64,000 bases of DNA from Nocardioides sp. Kera G14 (GCF_020715565.1 NZ_CP085839.1:558001-622000); one strand, 5' to 3'. Counted from the first letter of the stretch, positions 19,255 through 28,583 are shown. The notes: generated from the sequence alone by a model not told the origin. Translations and numbers: made by a program.

Positions 19255-20123
19255 TGCGGCGCTACGTCCCGTGTGCCCGGCTGATTCTCCTTGCTGCGCT
19301 GGGGATTCTCGCCGTCCTCGCGGTCGGCACCTCGCCCGCGGGGGCGATCCCCGGTGACGGTGCCGGCGCCAACACGCCGGGCACGAACTCCTCGGTCTCA
19401 CCCCGCACGCTGACCGCCGGTTCGACGATCCACTTCACGGTGAGCGGCTACCCGGCGGGAGAGGTCGTCTACGTCAAGATCGACGACGGCAACTTCTGCA
19501 GCAACAAGGGTGTGCACGGCGCCTGCGTCGTCCACCAGCAGCGGCTCAGCTCGACGGGAACCGCGTCGGGCTCCTTCGTACTGCCGAGTGACCTCACGCC
19601 GGGAAACCACTGGCTCAGGTTCCTGGCCAGCAAGGAGATGTCCGACGCCTCGGGCAACTACCTCGGCACCAAGGGCTGGACCACGCGACGTGGCTCCGAC
19701 TTCACCGTCGTCACGGGCGGCGCGACCGGCACGGGCACCGGCGGCACCACCGGGGCCACGTCGTCGGGGCAGGCTGCTGACGAGGCGGTCCTGCCGGCGG
19801 GGGAGACCCTCGTCATCGCCGCACCCGGGGGCTCAGCCGATCCCTCGGCGAGCCCGACCCCGAGTGCGAGCGAGACGCCGGTCGACCCGGAGGCCGCCTC
19901 AGGCACCGGGATGAACCCCAACGACAAGGCCTCGGTCGAAGCCGCCGTCGAGGCGGCGATGGCGGAGTCCGACACCGGCACCGCCGCAGCCACGCGCGCC
20001 ACCTCGAATGACGCCGGCTTCCCGTGGGTCGGCACAGCCGGGCTGATCGTCATGGCGGCAGCGGCGGGTGCACTGGTGATCCGAGGCCTCCGCGCTCGCG
20101 GCGGCCGTACAGCACGTGCCTGA
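19254..20123 (+). CDS. Membrane-anchored surface protein, small Ig-like domain
   Basis: Encodes 289 residues from ATG 19254, which overlaps the previous stop (TGATG); a GTG one codon upstream is also possible. A signal peptide (ends GTSPAGA) is followed by one beta-rich domain (about 45-165) with HFTVSGYPAGEVVYVKIDDG and two Cys ten residues apart (NFCSNKGVHGACVV). The VKIDDG string also occurs in repeat 3 of the upstream protein, suggesting distant relation. A low-complexity Gly/Thr/Ser/Pro linker leads to a C-terminal membrane helix (GTAGLIVMAAAAGALVI) and basic tail. No function can be named. Position suggests a partner of the upstream surface protein. Confidence 0.82.
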   Translation: MRRYVPCARLILLAALGILAVLAVGTSPAGAIPGDGAGANTPGTNSSVSPRTLTAGSTIHFTVSGYPAGEVVYVKIDDGNFCSNKGVHGACVVHQQRLSSTGTASGSFVLPSDLTPGNHWLRFLASKEMSDASGNYLGTKGWTTRRGSDFTVVTGGATGTGTGGTTGATSSGQAADEAVLPAGETLVIAAPGGSADPSASPTPSASETPVDPEAASGTGMNPNDKASVEAAVEAAMAESDTGTAAATRATSNDAGFPWVGTAGLIVMAAAAGALVIRGLRARGGRTARA

Positions 20124-21153
20124 CGCCACCAGCGTCGTGGGGCAGCAACCACGCGACGCTGCCGCACGCCGCCCCGTGGTGCTGCTTGCCGCTCTCGTCG
20201 CGCTGGGCGCAACGGTCCTGGCCAGCCTCACGTTCGGCTCCCACCGTCTGGGCATCGGGGAGACCTGGCACCTCCTGCTCAGCCCCGACGGATCGACGGC
20301 CTCCGACGTCCTGCACGGCCTGCGTCTGCCGCGCACCGTCGTCGCCGGCGTCGTGGGCGCGGCCCTGGCCCTGGCCGGCTCGGTGCTCCAGACCCTCACC
20401 CGCAACCCCCTCGCCGATCCGGGGATCCTCGGCATCAACGCAGGCGCCTCGCTCGCCGTCGTACTCGCCGTGGCGATCAGCGGCGTCAGCGGGATCGGCT
20501 TCTACCTCTGGTTCGCGCTGCTGGGTGCGGCGATCGCCGCCACCGCCGTCCTCGTCCTGTCGGGCTCACGCACGGGTGTGCACAACCCCGCCCGGATCGC
20601 GCTCGCCGGCGTGGCCGTCAGTGCCGCTCTCGCCGCGCTCACGCAGACGGTGATCCTCGCGGACCAGGAGGCCTTCAACGAGTTCCGCTTCTGGGTCACC
20701 GGCTCGCTCGAGGGCCGTGGCTGGCACGAGCTGGCGGTCACCGCACCCCTCTTCGTCCTCGGTACGGTGGCAGCGCTGGCGATGGCTCCCGCGCTCAACG
20801 CCCTCGCGCTCGGTGACGACACCGCCCGCGGCCTCGGCGTCGACGTCGCGCGGGTGCGCACCGGAGGCCTGATCGCCGCCGTGCTCCTGGCCGGTGGTGC
20901 CACCGCCGCAGTCGGGCCGATCGGCTTCGTCGGCCTGGCCGTGCCGTTGCTGGCCCGTGCCCTTGTCGGCCACGACCAACGCTGGATCGCGGCGGTGAGC
21001 CTCGTGCTCGGCGCCGCGTGGCTGCTCGCCGCTGACACGCTCGCCCGCGTCATCCTGGTTCCCTCGGAGGTGCAGGTCGGCGTGATCGCCGCCCTCGCCG
21101 GCGCACCGGTCTTCATCGCGATCGTCCGGCGACGGAAGGTGCCGTCGCTGTGA
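20116..21153 (+). CDS. fepD: Ferric siderophore ABC transporter permease (FecCD family), first subunit
   Basis: Encodes 345 residues with about nine to ten hydrophobic segments. The family signatures are LRLPRTVVAGVVGAALALAGS, TRNPLADPGILGINAGAS, and ALGDDTARGLGVDV with the coupling region GPIGFVGLAVPLLARALVGHD. The GTG start overlaps the end of the preceding gene by 8 bases. It pairs with the next permease to form the membrane channel for ferric siderophore import. Confidence 0.94.
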   Translation: MPDATSVVGQQPRDAAARRPVVLLAALVALGATVLASLTFGSHRLGIGETWHLLLSPDGSTASDVLHGLRLPRTVVAGVVGAALALAGSVLQTLTRNPLADPGILGINAGASLAVVLAVAISGVSGIGFYLWFALLGAAIAATAVLVLSGSRTGVHNPARIALAGVAVSAALAALTQTVILADQEAFNEFRFWVTGSLEGRGWHELAVTAPLFVLGTVAALAMAPALNALALGDDTARGLGVDVARVRTGGLIAAVLLAGGATAAVGPIGFVGLAVPLLARALVGHDQRWIAAVSLVLGAAWLLAADTLARVILVPSEVQVGVIAALAGAPVFIAIVRRRKVPSL

Positions 21154-22262
21154 GCGAAGCGCGAGACCCGGGCGGTCCGAAGCTGACGCGCGGGCCGCAC
21201 CGTCGGGTCGAGCTGCGAGCGAACGATGTCGCTATGACCGGCCACGTCATCCTGCGGGCCGGGTCGTGGTCGGTCCGCTTCCGACGCCGCAGCGCCCTGG
21301 CCCTGGCCGCGCTCGTCCTCGCGATCGCCGTGGCCGCCACGATCGCCCTCATGCTGGGTGACTACGACCTCGGCCCGGCCGACGTCTGGCGTGCCCTCAT
21401 CGGCGGCAGCGACGACCCGCTGGCCACCTACTTCGTCCAGGAGCTGCGCGCCCCGCGCATCGTCGCCGCGGTCACGGTGGGCGCCGGGTTGGGTGTCGCC
21501 GGCTCGCTCTTCCAGAACATCACGGGCAACCCGCTCGGCAGCCCCGACATCCTCGGCTTCACCACGGGTGCGGCGACGGGGGCGCTGCTGCAGATCATCG
21601 TCCTCGGCGGGGACAGCGACGCGGTGGCGATCGGCGCACTCGCCGGAGGGCTGGGAACGGCCCTCGCCGTCCACCTCCTCACCCGCCAGGCCGGACTGAC
21701 CGGGCAGCGCCTCATCCTGGTCGGCCTCGGCGTCGGGGCGCTGTTGGCTGCGGTCAACGCCCTCCTGGTGGTCCGTGCCAGCCTGGTCGCCGCACAGACC
21801 GCGGCGCAGTGGCTCGCCGGGTCGCTCAACGCGATGCTCTGGCCGCGGGCGCTCCTGACGCTGGTCGCCGTCCTCGTCCTCGGCGCAGCAGCCGTCGCGC
21901 TCGCCCGCCCCCTCGACCAGCTCGCCCTCGGCGACGACGTGGCGCGCAGCTCCGGCATCCCGGTCACCCGCGTCCGCACCGCGGCGGTCGTCGTCGGGGT
22001 CGCCCTGGTCAGCGTCGCCACCGCCGCGACCGGGCCGATCGCCTTCGTCGCCCTCGCCGCTCCCCAGCTCGCCCGGCGCCTGACGGGATCCGCGACGCCC
22101 GGGCTCGCCGGCTCGGCTGCCGTCGGCGCTCTGCTCGTCCTCATCAGCGACGTGCTGGCGCAACGGCTCTTCGCCCCCACGGAGCTCGCCGTCGGTGTCG
22201 TCACCGGCGCCCTCGGAGGCGCCTACCTGATCGTGCTGCTCATCCTCCGGAGGAACCGATGA
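21150..22262 (+). CDS. fepG: Ferric siderophore ABC transporter permease (FecCD family), second subunit
   Basis: Encodes 370 residues if started at the GTG overlapping the previous stop. An ATG at 21234 would give 342 residues and a more usual N-terminus (MTGHVILRAGSWSVRFRRRS), so the first 28 residues are doubtful. Core motifs are LRAPRIVAAVTVGAGLGVAGS, TGNPLGSPDILGFTTGA, ALGDDVARSSGIPV and GPIAFVALAAPQLARRLTG. It has the same fold as the upstream permease but is clearly a different paralogue, as in FepD/FepG. Confidence 0.93.
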   Translation: MSEARDPGGPKLTRGPHRRVELRANDVAMTGHVILRAGSWSVRFRRRSALALAALVLAIAVAATIALMLGDYDLGPADVWRALIGGSDDPLATYFVQELRAPRIVAAVTVGAGLGVAGSLFQNITGNPLGSPDILGFTTGAATGALLQIIVLGGDSDAVAIGALAGGLGTALAVHLLTRQAGLTGQRLILVGLGVGALLAAVNALLVVRASLVAAQTAAQWLAGSLNAMLWPRALLTLVAVLVLGAAAVALARPLDQLALGDDVARSSGIPVTRVRTAAVVVGVALVSVATAATGPIAFVALAAPQLARRLTGSATPGLAGSAAVGALLVLISDVLAQRLFAPTELAVGVVTGALGGAYLIVLLILRRNR

Positions 22263-23041
22263 CACGTCTCGAAGCCGCCAACCTCGCCGTCGGCTACAGC
22301 GCGACCGCCCGGATCATCGACGGGCTCGACCTCGCGATCCCCGACGGCCGGCTCACGGTCATCGTCGGGCCCAACGCCTGCGGCAAGTCCACCCTGCTGC
22401 GCGCCCTCGCGCGACTCCTGCCGGCGGCCTCCGGTGCCGTCACGCTCGACGGCCAGCCGCTGTCGGCGTACGACGGCAAGGCGCTCGCCCGGCAGATCGG
22501 GCTGCTCCCGCAGAGCCCGACCGCGCCCGACGGCCTGACCGTCGCGGACCTCGTGGCCCGTGGCCGCTATCCGCACCAGGGCCTCTTCCGGCAGTGGTCG
22601 GAGGCCGACGAGCGCGCCGTCGCCGCGGCGATGACCGCCGCGGACGTGACCGGCCTCAAGGACCGGGCGGTCGAGGAGCTGTCTGGTGGCCAGCGGCAGC
22701 GGGTGTGGCTCGCGATGGCGCTGGCACAGGAGACCGAGCTGCTCCTCCTCGACGAGCCCACGACCTACCTCGACCTGGCCCATCAGCTCGAGGTGCTCGA
22801 CCTCGCCCGGCGCCTCGTCAGCGAGGGGAAGACCGTCGTGACCGTGCTGCACGAGCTGCACCTCGCCTTCCGGTACGCCGACCACCTGGTCGTCATGCGC
22901 GACGGGCGCGTGCTCGCCACCGGGTCACCGGCCGACGTCGTCACCCCGGCGCTGATCCGCGAGGTCTACGACCTCGACGTGCGCGTCATCGAGGACCCTG
23001 TCACCGGCACGCCGCTCGTCATCCCCGAGGCCCGACCATGA
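22259..23041 (+). CDS. fepC: Ferric siderophore ABC transporter ATP-binding protein
   Basis: Encodes 260 residues. Walker A is GPNACGKST, the Q-loop is IGLLPQSPTAP, the signature is LSGGQRQRVWLAMALAQ, Walker B is LLLLDEPTTYLDLAHQ and the switch His is in VTVLHELHLA. All are typical of the FepC/FhuC class (FHYLQ-like TTYLDLAHQ). It powers the permease pair from the cytoplasmic face. ATGA overlaps join it to both neighbours. Confidence 0.95.
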   Translation: MTRLEAANLAVGYSATARIIDGLDLAIPDGRLTVIVGPNACGKSTLLRALARLLPAASGAVTLDGQPLSAYDGKALARQIGLLPQSPTAPDGLTVADLVARGRYPHQGLFRQWSEADERAVAAAMTAADVTGLKDRAVEELSGGQRQRVWLAMALAQETELLLLDEPTTYLDLAHQLEVLDLARRLVSEGKTVVTVLHELHLAFRYADHLVVMRDGRVLATGSPADVVTPALIREVYDLDVRVIEDPVTGTPLVIPEARP

Positions 23042-24195
23042 GCCAGCGGCGACCGCCCAAGGTTCCGCGCCCGACGCCGGTCCCGCGGGTGCCCTCACCG
23101 AACCCGCTGCCCGAGCGGACCACCGTCGACGGCGACACGTTCACCTTCGTCTGGCGTGACACCGACGGCGAGGCCGAGGCCGTGCTCCTCTTCGCCAATC
23201 GCCTGACGGACGAGACCTCGCTCGCCGACACGCTCCTCGAACGCCTCGACGGCACCGACCTGTGGCAGGCGTCGTTCCGGATGGGCGCCGACTGGAGGGC
23301 GTCCTACTCCTTCCTCGTCCAGCGGCGCGGCGAACCGGCCCCCTGGATGGCCGACGGTGACCAGGTCGCGATCCGCACTGCGCTCGACCACGGTCGACCC
23401 GACCCGAGCAACCCGCTGAACTGCCGCAACCGCGCCGGCGTGCTCCAGTCCGTGGTCGAGGGCCGCGACGCAGCCGAGCAGCGCTGGCTCGCTCCGCGCG
23501 ACGGCGTCGAGCGGGGAAGGATCACGCGTCTCGCGGGCCCTGACGGCCGCACCGTCTGGCTCTACGACCCACCTGCGACCGACGACCGTGACGAGCTCCC
23601 GCTCCTCGTCGTCCTCGACGGTGAGGTCTGGGTCGGCGGGCCCGACGGGGCGCAGTCGCTGCCGACCACACTGGACAACCTGCTCGCCGACGGCCTCGGA
23701 CCGGTCCGGGCCGTCTTCGTGGACTCCGGCGGCCGTGAGGCACGGTGGGCCGACCTCTCCTCGGACGGGTCGGGGGCGTCGTACGTCGCCGACGACCTGC
23801 TCCCGTTGATCCGCACGCTCCGCGGGGTCAGCCCGGGGCCGTCCGCCATCACCGTGGTGGGCCAGAGCCTGGGCGGACTCACCGCGTTGCGGCTCGGACT
23901 CACCCGACCCGATGCCGTCGGGGGAGTGGTCTCGCACTCGGCCTCCCTGTGGCAGGACGGGCTGCTCGACCTCACGCCGCCACCCGGGCTGCGGGTCTTC
24001 CTCAGCAACGGCTCGCAGGAGTGGGTGCTGGACCGACCGCATCGCGCCCTCACCGACCACCTCCGGGCCGCCGGTGTCGACGTCGAGGTCAGCATCCACA
24101 ACGGCGGCCACGACTACGCGTGGTGGCGTGGCGGCGTCGCGGAGGGGATCGTGTGGCTCGCGGAATCAACGGACGGGTGGAGTCGTTCCTCCTAG
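23038..24195 (+). CDS. fes: Enterochelin esterase-like trilactone hydrolase (Fes family)
   Basis: Encodes 385 residues. An N-terminal domain (about 20-190; TFVWRD, LWQASFRMGADWRASYSF, DPSNPLNCR) precedes an alpha/beta-hydrolase esterase domain with LLVVLDGEVW, nucleophile GQSLGGLTALRLG and the late His in NGGHDYAWWRGG. This two-domain layout is that of Fes, which cleaves the ester backbone of ferric enterobactin in the cytosol. Its presence next to an EntF-like synthetase argues for a tri-ester siderophore. The ATG overlaps the fepC stop, and the next gene begins directly after its stop. Confidence 0.92.
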   Translation: MSQRRPPKVPRPTPVPRVPSPNPLPERTTVDGDTFTFVWRDTDGEAEAVLLFANRLTDETSLADTLLERLDGTDLWQASFRMGADWRASYSFLVQRRGEPAPWMADGDQVAIRTALDHGRPDPSNPLNCRNRAGVLQSVVEGRDAAEQRWLAPRDGVERGRITRLAGPDGRTVWLYDPPATDDRDELPLLVVLDGEVWVGGPDGAQSLPTTLDNLLADGLGPVRAVFVDSGGREARWADLSSDGSGASYVADDLLPLIRTLRGVSPGPSAITVVGQSLGGLTALRLGLTRPDAVGGVVSHSASLWQDGLLDLTPPPGLRVFLSNGSQEWVLDRPHRALTDHLRAAGVDVEVSIHNGGHDYAWWRGGVAEGIVWLAESTDGWSRSS

Positions 24196-25242
24196 GTGCG
24201 TCTCTCCGTGCTCGACCTCGTCCCCGTCCGCTCCGACCAGACCAGCGCAGACGCCGTCGCGGCGTCCGTGCGCCTCGCGAAGCTTGCGGACGAGCTGGGC
24301 TACCACCGCTACTGGGTGGCCGAGCACCACAACATGCCTGCCGTCGCGGCGACCAACCCGCCGGTCCTGATCGGGCTCCTCGCCGGCGCGACCCAGCGGA
24401 TCCGGGTCGGCTCGGGCGGGATGATGCTGCCCAACCACGCGCCGCTCGTCGTCGCCGAGCAGTTCGCGCTCCTCGAGGCCGCCTTCCCGGGCCGGATCGA
24501 CCTCGGTGTCGGCCGTGCCCCGGGCACCGACCCGGTGACCGCATGGGCGCTGCGCCACTCGGGCCCTGCCGACGCCGACGACACGGTCAACCGTTTCCCG
24601 GAGATCCTCGACAACCTCGCCGCAATGATGGACCCGGCCGGCGTGTCGGTGACCGTCGCCGGCCGCCGCCACGCCCTCAACGCCACCCCTGCCGCCGGCT
24701 CGGCGCCCGAGCTCTGGGTCCTCGGCTCCAGCCAGTACGCCGCCGGCCTGGCCGCCAGCAAGGGGCTGCCCTACGTCTTCGCCCACCACTTCGCCGGCAC
24801 CGGCACGCGCGAGGCGCTGGAGCTCTACCGGAGCACCTATGTGCCGAGCGAGGAGCACCCCGAGCCTCGAACCTTCCTCACCGTCAATGCCGCTGTCGCC
24901 GAGACGGCCGACGAGGCCGAGCGCCAGGCGCTGCCCCAGCTCCTCACGATGCTCCGGCTGAGGACGGGTGCGCCGCTGGCCCCCCAGCAGCTGGTCGAGG
25001 AGGCCGAGCTCACCCCGATCGCCGACGCGCAGCGCCCGATTGTGGATTCCATGCGTGAGCGGTGGATCATTGATGACGCCGCCGGCGCCCTCAAGCGCCT
25101 CCGTGCCCTCGCCGACGAGTTCGGTGTCGACGAGGTGATGGTGAACCCCGTCGGGGGAGCGCACGTGGGGGAGGACCCGCGCACCGCGCCCGGGCGTGAG
25201 CAGACGCTCCGCCTGCTGGCCGCGGGCCGCGCGGATTGGTGA
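24196..25242 (+). CDS. LLM-class flavin-dependent oxidoreductase
   Basis: Encodes 348 residues of the bacterial-luciferase-like TIM-barrel family: [61 protein letters not shown] and [14 protein letters not shown]. The HHN/GRAPG pattern is that of the FMN-dependent YhbW/MsnO8-like subgroup. The substrate cannot be read. The GTG follows the Fes-like stop with no gap, so it is probably co-transcribed with the importer operon. A role in iron metabolism is not established. Its last codons contain the likely infA promoter. Confidence 0.88.
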   Translation: MRLSVLDLVPVRSDQTSADAVAASVRLAKLADELGYHRYWVAEHHNMPAVAATNPPVLIGLLAGATQRIRVGSGGMMLPNHAPLVVAEQFALLEAAFPGRIDLGVGRAPGTDPVTAWALRHSGPADADDTVNRFPEILDNLAAMMDPAGVSVTVAGRRHALNATPAAGSAPELWVLGSSQYAAGLAASKGLPYVFAHHFAGTGTREALELYRSTYVPSEEHPEPRTFLTVNAAVAETADEAERQALPQLLTMLRLRTGAPLAPQQLVEEAELTPIADAQRPIVDSMRERWIIDDAAGALKRLRALADEFGVDEVMVNPVGGAHVGEDPRTAPGREQTLRLLAAGRADW

Positions 25243-25266
25243 ATCGGCCGGCGCCGGTCCTAGACT
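25236..25266 (+). promoter_or_regulatory. Candidate promoter of the infA-rplQ operon
   Basis: TTGGTG (25236-25241) and TAGACT (25261-25266) are separated by 19 bases and resemble actinobacterial housekeeping -35/-10 elements. The -35 overlaps the stop of the oxidoreductase gene. Transcription would start near 25273, leaving a leader of about 150 bases before infA. Confidence 0.5.
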
Positions 25267-25357
25267 GGCGTGTCGGCCCAACGTGGGTCTGTGCTGCCAT
25301 GCCTTGCGGCTAACCGTTTGCGGGGATCCGGTGTGACAGACGGCTTCACGAGGTCCA

Positions 25358-25375
25358 CTCCCTCACCCGAGGGAG
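25358..25375 (+). other. Stem-loop in infA leader
   Basis: CTCCCTC and GAGGGAG pair around a 4-base loop (ACCC) about 50 bases before infA. It may be a weak attenuator or a stability element; nothing else in the 181-base leader stands out. Confidence 0.4.
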
Positions 25376-25423
25376 AGGTTCCCGGGTCGAACGGTAGACG
25401 ACCGACAAGCAGTTAGTGAGGAC

Positions 25424-25645
25424 ATGCCGAAGAAAGAAGGCGTGATCGAGATCGAGGGCACCGTCGTGGAGGCCCTCCCCAACGCGATGTTCCGAGTGGA
25501 GCTCAGCAACGGGCACAAGGTTCTCGCCCACATCAGCGGCAAGATGCGCCAGCACTACATCCGCATCCTCCCCGAGGACCGCGTGGTGGTGGAGCTGTCG
25601 CCCTACGACCTGACCCGCGGACGCATCGTCTACCGCTACAAGTAG
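25424..25645 (+). CDS. infA: Translation initiation factor IF-1
   Basis: Encodes 73 residues, the standard IF-1 length, as a single OB-fold: [37 protein letters not shown] split over the first half and RIVYRYK at the end. It binds the ribosomal A site during initiation. A GTGAGGAC ribosome site precedes the ATG. It begins the alpha-operon segment that in most relatives follows map directly. Confidence 0.98.
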   Translation: MPKKEGVIEIEGTVVEALPNAMFRVELSNGHKVLAHISGKMRQHYIRILPEDRVVVELSPYDLTRGRIVYRYK

Positions 25646-25670
25646 CCGCTACGAGGAAAGAAGGCTGGCC

Positions 25671-25784
25671 ATGAAGGTCAACCCGAGCGTCAAGCCGATC
25701 TGTGACAAGTGCAAGGTGATCCGTCGCCACGGCCGCGTCATGGTGATCTGCGAGAACCCGCGCCACAAGCAGCGCCAGGGCTGA
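25671..25784 (+). CDS. rpmJ: 50S ribosomal protein L36
   Basis: Encodes 37 residues and is too short for a usual ORF cutoff. The peptide begins [20 protein letters not shown] and ends NPRHKQRQG. It retains the zinc-binding form with C-x2-C, a third Cys in VICENP and the His in PRHK. GAAAGAAGG gives a ribosome site about 7 bases upstream. The 149 bases that follow carry only a weak GC hairpin (25853-25872) before rpsM. Confidence 0.97.
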   Translation: MKVNPSVKPICDKCKVIRRHGRVMVICENPRHKQRQG

Positions 25785-25933
25785 AGCCCGCACCACAACT
25801 GAATACCAAGCATCGAGTTGCTAGCCGTCGCGACATCGCGCCGGCGAAGCACCCCCGGAGCAGAGGCCGGGGCTCAGGCGCCACCTGGGACGCACCTCGA
25901 ACGACACCCCTGCTGAAACACTAAGGAATCCAC

Positions 25934-26311
25934 ATGGCACGCCTCGTTGGTGTCGACCTTCCGCGCGACAAGCGCGTGGAGATCGCACTCACCTACATCT
26001 ACGGCATTGGCCGTACCACCTCCCAGCAGCTCTTGGCCGCCACGGGTGTTGACCCCAACACCCGCGTCCACGCCCTCTCCGAGGACGAGCTCGTCGCGCT
26101 GGCGAAGGAGATCGAGACCCGCAACCTGACGATCGAGGGTGACCTCCGTCGCGAGGTCCAGGGCGACATCCGCCGCAAGATCGAGATCGGCTCCTACCAG
26201 GGACGCCGCCACCGCATGGGCCTCCCGGTCCGCGGTCAGCGCACCAAGACCAACGCTCGTACCCGCAAGGGCCCGAAGCGCACCGTTGCCGGAAAGAAGA
26301 AGGCCAAGTAA
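25934..26311 (+). CDS. rpsM: 30S ribosomal protein S13
   Basis: Encodes 125 residues starting [28 protein letters not shown], with the helix-hairpin-helix region and the basic C-terminus [19 protein letters not shown]13 sits in the head of the small subunit and contacts the P-site tRNA. An AAGGA ribosome site precedes the ATG, and the stop overlaps the rpsK ATG. Confidence 0.98.
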   Translation: MARLVGVDLPRDKRVEIALTYIYGIGRTTSQQLLAATGVDPNTRVHALSEDELVALAKEIETRNLTIEGDLRREVQGDIRRKIEIGSYQGRRHRMGLPVRGQRTKTNARTRKGPKRTVAGKKKAK

Positions 26312-26718
26312 TGCCCCCGAAGAGTCGTCAGGCTGCGGCGAAGACCAAGATCCGCCGCAAGGAGAAGAAGAACGTTGCTCAGGGCGAGGCCCACATCAAG
26401 AGCACGTTCAACAACACGATCGTCACGATCACGGACCCGACCGGTGCTGTGATCTCGTGGGCCAGCGCCGGCACCGTCGGTTTCAAGGGCTCGCGCAAGT
26501 CCACCCCCTTCGCCGCTCAGATGGCCGCCGAGGCCGCTGGTCGTCGTGCGATGGACCACGGCATGAAGAAGATCGACGTCTTCGTCAAGGGCCCGGGCTC
26601 GGGCCGCGAGACGGCGATCCGCTCCCTGGGTGCGATCGGCCTCGAGGTCGGCACCATCCAGGACGTCACGCCGACCCCGCACAACGGCTGCCGCCCGCCC
26701 AAGCGCCGTCGCGTTTGA
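26311..26718 (+). CDS. rpsK: 30S ribosomal protein S11
   Basis: Encodes 135 residues. The core [19 protein letters not shown] and the C-terminal signature [18 protein letters not shown] are those of S11, which lines the platform and E-site mRNA path. The N-terminus has a Lys-rich extension common in actinobacteria. It is translationally coupled to rpsM (TAATG overlap). Confidence 0.98.
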   Translation: MPPKSRQAAAKTKIRRKEKKNVAQGEAHIKSTFNNTIVTITDPTGAVISWASAGTVGFKGSRKSTPFAAQMAAEAAGRRAMDHGMKKIDVFVKGPGSGRETAIRSLGAIGLEVGTIQDVTPTPHNGCRPPKRRRV

Positions 26719-26748
26719 TCCACCTGAGACGAAAGAGAGACTGAAGAA

Positions 26749-27357
26749 ATGGCCCGTTACACCGGTCCCATGACCCGTAAGTCCCGCCGTCTCGGCGTGG
26801 ACCTCGTCGGTGGGGACAGCTCGTTCGAGAAGCGTCCCTACCCTCCCGGCCAGCACGGCCGTGCCCGCATCAAGGAGTCCGAGTACCGCTCGCAGCTCCA
26901 GGAGAAGCAGAAGGCCCGTTTCACCTACGGCGTCCTCGAGAAGCAGTTCGCCAACTACTACGCCGAGGCGCACCGCCGCTCCGGCAAGACCGGTGACAAC
27001 CTTCTCCAGCTGCTCGAGACCCGCCTCGACAACGTGGTGTACCGCGCCGGCTTCGCCCGCACGCGTCGCCACGCCCGTCAGCTGGTCAACCACGGCCACT
27101 TCCTGGTCAACGGCGTGAAGGTCAACATCCCGTCGTACCAGATCTCGGCCCACGACGTCATCGACGTGCGTGAGAAGAGCTGGGGCATGACCCCGTTCAT
27201 CGTGGCTCGCGAGACCCACGGCGAGCGCGTCGTCCCGGCGTGGCTGGAGGCGTTCCCGAACCGGATGCGCGTCCTCGTGCACCAGCTCCCGACCCGGGCC
27301 CAGATCGACATCCCGGTCCAGGAGCAGCTCATCGTCGAGTACTACTCGAAGCTCTGA
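26749..27357 (+). CDS. rpsD: 30S ribosomal protein S4
   Basis: Encodes 202 residues with the S4 RNA-binding domain (TRLDNVVYRAGFARTRRHARQLVNHGHFLVNG, split across residues about 90-125). The N-terminal region lacks the four zinc-binding Cys found in many S4 proteins, so this is the Cys-free form, while L36 in the same operon is the Cys-containing form. S4 initiates small-subunit assembly. A ribosome site (AGAGAGA) precedes the ATG. Confidence 0.98.
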   Translation: MARYTGPMTRKSRRLGVDLVGGDSSFEKRPYPPGQHGRARIKESEYRSQLQEKQKARFTYGVLEKQFANYYAEAHRRSGKTGDNLLQLLETRLDNVVYRAGFARTRRHARQLVNHGHFLVNGVKVNIPSYQISAHDVIDVREKSWGMTPFIVARETHGERVVPAWLEAFPNRMRVLVHQLPTRAQIDIPVQEQLIVEYYSKL

Positions 27358-27368
27358 TCATGTAACAC

Positions 27369-27404
27369 CCCATCGGTGTCCCGCTCGTGCGGGGCACCGA
27401 TGGG
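27369..27404 (+). terminator. Stem-loop between rpsD and rpoA
   Basis: CCCATCGGTG (27369-27378) pairs with CACCGATGGG (27395-27404), and the enclosed segment (TCCCG...CGGGG) pairs further. There is no T-run. It probably reduces read-through from the ribosomal genes into rpoA or marks a processing site. Confidence 0.7.
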
Positions 27405-27470
27405 TCAACTTCCGTCACCTCTGTTAGTTCGGGCCTGTCATATAGCGGGTAGGTCCGGGAAGGAAAATAA

Positions 27471-28487
27471 GTGCTCATCGCACAGCGTCCCACCCTGTCG
27501 GAAGAGACCGTCGACGAGTTCCGCTCGCGGTTCGTGATCGAGCCCCTCGAGCCGGGCTTCGGTTACACCCTCGGCAACAGCCTCCGTCGCACGCTCCTGT
27601 CGTCGATCCCGGGTGCCTCGGTCACGAGCATCAAGATCGACAGCGTCCTGCACGAGTTCTCGACCATCGAGGGCGTCCGCGAGGACGTCACCGAGATCAT
27701 CCTCAACCTCAAGGGCCTCGTCGTCTCCTCCGAGCACGACGAGCCCGTGACGATGTACCTGCGCAAGTCCGGTGCCGGTGACGTCACCGCCGCCGACATC
27801 GCGCCGCCCGCCGGTGTCGAGGTGCACAACCCCGACCTGAAGATCGCGACCCTGTCCGACAAGGGCAAGATCGAGCTCGAGCTGGTCGTCGAGCGTGGCC
27901 GCGGTTACGTCTCCGCCGTCCAGAACAAGGGCGCCGACAACGAGATCGGTCGCATCCCGGTCGACTCGATCTACTCGCCGGTGCTCAAGGTCAGCTACAA
28001 GGTCGAGGCGACCCGTGTCGAGCAGCGCACCGACTTCGACAAGCTCGTCATCGACGTCGAGACCAAGGCCTCCATCGCCCCGCGCGACGCGCTCGCCTCG
28101 GCGGGCAAGACCCTCGTCGAGCTCTTCGGCCTCGCCCGTGAGCTCAACGTCGAGGCCGAGGGCATCGACATCGGCCCGAGCCCGGTCGACGAGCAGCTCG
28201 CTGCCGACCTGGCCCTGCCGGTCGAGGACCTGAACCTCACCGTCCGCTCCTACAACTGCCTCAAGCGCGAGGGCATCCACACCGTGGGTGAGCTCATCGG
28301 TCGCTCGGAGCAGGACCTGCTCGACATCCGCAACTTCGGTGCCAAGTCGATCGACGAGGTCAAGCTGAAGCTGCACGAGATGGGCCTCTCGCTCAAGGAC
28401 AGCGCTCCGGGCTTCGACCCGACCGCCGCCCTCGCCGCCTACGGCGACGATGACGACGACGCGTTCGTCGAGGACGAGCAGTACTGA
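27471..28487 (+). CDS. rpoA: DNA-directed RNA polymerase subunit alpha
   Basis: Encodes 338 residues from a GTG with a strong ribosome site GGAAGGA. The N-terminal dimerisation domain has [20 protein letters not shown] and the C-terminal domain has [23 protein letters not shown] and [16 protein letters not shown]. It scaffolds RNA polymerase and its C-terminal domain contacts activators and upstream promoter DNA. The C-terminus ends in an acidic Asp/Glu tail. Confidence 0.98.
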   Translation: MLIAQRPTLSEETVDEFRSRFVIEPLEPGFGYTLGNSLRRTLLSSIPGASVTSIKIDSVLHEFSTIEGVREDVTEIILNLKGLVVSSEHDEPVTMYLRKSGAGDVTAADIAPPAGVEVHNPDLKIATLSDKGKIELELVVERGRGYVSAVQNKGADNEIGRIPVDSIYSPVLKVSYKVEATRVEQRTDFDKLVIDVETKASIAPRDALASAGKTLVELFGLARELNVEAEGIDIGPSPVDEQLAADLALPVEDLNLTVRSYNCLKREGIHTVGELIGRSEQDLLDIRNFGAKSIDEVKLKLHEMGLSLKDSAPGFDPTAALAAYGDDDDDAFVEDEQY

Positions 28488-28496
28488 TTCTCTGAA

Positions 28497-28522
28497 CCCG
28501 GGGCGGCGACCGCCGCCCCGGG
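28497..28522 (+). terminator. GC-rich stem-loop between rpoA and rplQ
   Basis: CCCGGGGCGGCG (28497-28508) and CGCCGCCCCGGG (28511-28522) form a perfect 12-bp palindrome with almost no loop. No T-run follows. It may attenuate or process the rpoA-rplQ message. Confidence 0.7.
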
Positions 28523-28583
28523 CCAAATCCCCTCCGGGGGTCGACCCGGTACCTCACACGGCCGGATTTGAAAGGAAGGCATC

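Noticed and set aside
16867..20123. HtaA/HtaB-type heme-binding surface proteins
   Set aside because: Position and anchoring are similar, but the conserved HtaA motifs and the typical Tyr/His heme-ligand pattern could not be seen in the repeats.
25243..25423. tRNA gene or riboswitch in the infA leader
   Set aside because: No cloverleaf or TPsiC-like arm could be found; only one 7-bp hairpin is present.
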